DNA of 64,000 nt from contig BCIA01000004.1 in the NCBI GenBank assembly GCA_001599815.1, positions 3,684,082-3,748,081 of the forward strand, written 5' to 3'. A model generated the notes under the pieces. The model was not told where the DNA came from. It did no database searches and saw only the letters and a program-made list of their open reading frames with translations. The DNA is from Furcasterigmium furcatum. Its lineage: Eukaryota > Ascomycota > Sordariomycetes > Glomerellales > Plectosphaerellaceae. This document shows positions 63,761-64,000 of the stretch, piece by piece (position 1 is the stretch's first letter; every line of letters starts with the position of its first letter). Made by a program: the position numbers and the translations under genes.

Positions 63761-64000
63761 ATTCATCATTATACCAAGCATTACTCGTGGCTACGCGCGC
63801 GTCCCCCCTCCTGCATTACTTCGCGTCGGCGTCACCGGTCTGGCGGTGGTGTCCTTGAGCGGCCAGCTCGCATCCCCGAGGGTATCCGCCCGCGACACCC
63901 TTTCTGGTGGTGCCCTCCTCTCCCTGTGGGCATGGTGGCTGCGATGCCCTCTCCGCCGTGACCTGCGGCGCCAGCTTCCCGCCTCGCCGAGGAGGGTGTG
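63761..64000. other. 3' flank at window end
   Basis: This stretch follows the PHD-protein stop codon and runs to the end of the window. Nothing recognisable. Confidence 0.5.

Noticed and set aside
1..64000. Transposons, RIP-mutated repeats or viral insertions
   Set aside because: No transposase, reverse transcriptase or integrase motifs, no long terminal or inverted repeats noticed, and no AT-rich mutated blocks.

Overview
The window is nuclear DNA from a filamentous ascomycete, most likely a Sordariomycete. The coding sequence is GC-rich, the introns are short (48 to 118 nt) with GTRNGT donors and CTGAC-like branch sites, and many genes have fungal orthologues such as the COT1 kinase, TIM54, RSC7, SF3A2 and MINDY. 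I rebuilt 22 protein-coding genes by joining open frames across introns. I found no rRNA, convincing tRNA, transposon, CRISPR or viral element. The genus cannot be fixed from the sequence alone.

Layout. (1) 0.1-9.6 kb: three genes of one pathway lie side by side: glycerol kinase (minus), an aquaglyceroporin (plus) and the mitochondrial FAD glycerol-3-phosphate dehydrogenase (plus). Together they import glycerol, phosphorylate it, and oxidise it to dihydroxyacetone phosphate. (2) 10-19 kb: a secreted protein of unknown function with an NPPT-repeat linker, a secreted bilirubin-oxidase-like multicopper oxidase, and a steroid 5-alpha-reductase-like membrane enzyme. (3) 19.6-32.3 kb: a MINDY deubiquitinase with a CaaX end, a berberine-bridge-type FAD oxidase, an ER J-protein, an AIM19-like small membrane protein, a GFA-domain protein and a secreted GH3 beta-glucosidase. 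(4) 34-44.5 kb: housekeeping genes SF3A2/PRP11, NDR kinase COT1, TIM54, a FAM192A/Fyv6-type protein and a cyclin. (5) 44.5-52.6 kb: about 8 kb with no gene I can support. (6) 52.6-64 kb: RSC7 of the chromatin remodelers (followed by an unusual in-frame open extension), TFIIB, a one-pass membrane protein, a mitochondrial class III CoA-transferase and a PHD-finger protein.

The strongest system-level signal is the glycerol-utilisation trio. The most unexpected local signals are a roughly 155-codon open frame continuing past the RSC7 stop codon, a GH3 enzyme with Asn where relatives have a substrate-binding Asp, degenerate 75-bp repeats near 25.3 kb, and the long gene-free interval. Exon boundaries come from reading frames, splice consensus and family conservation only; no transcripts were available.
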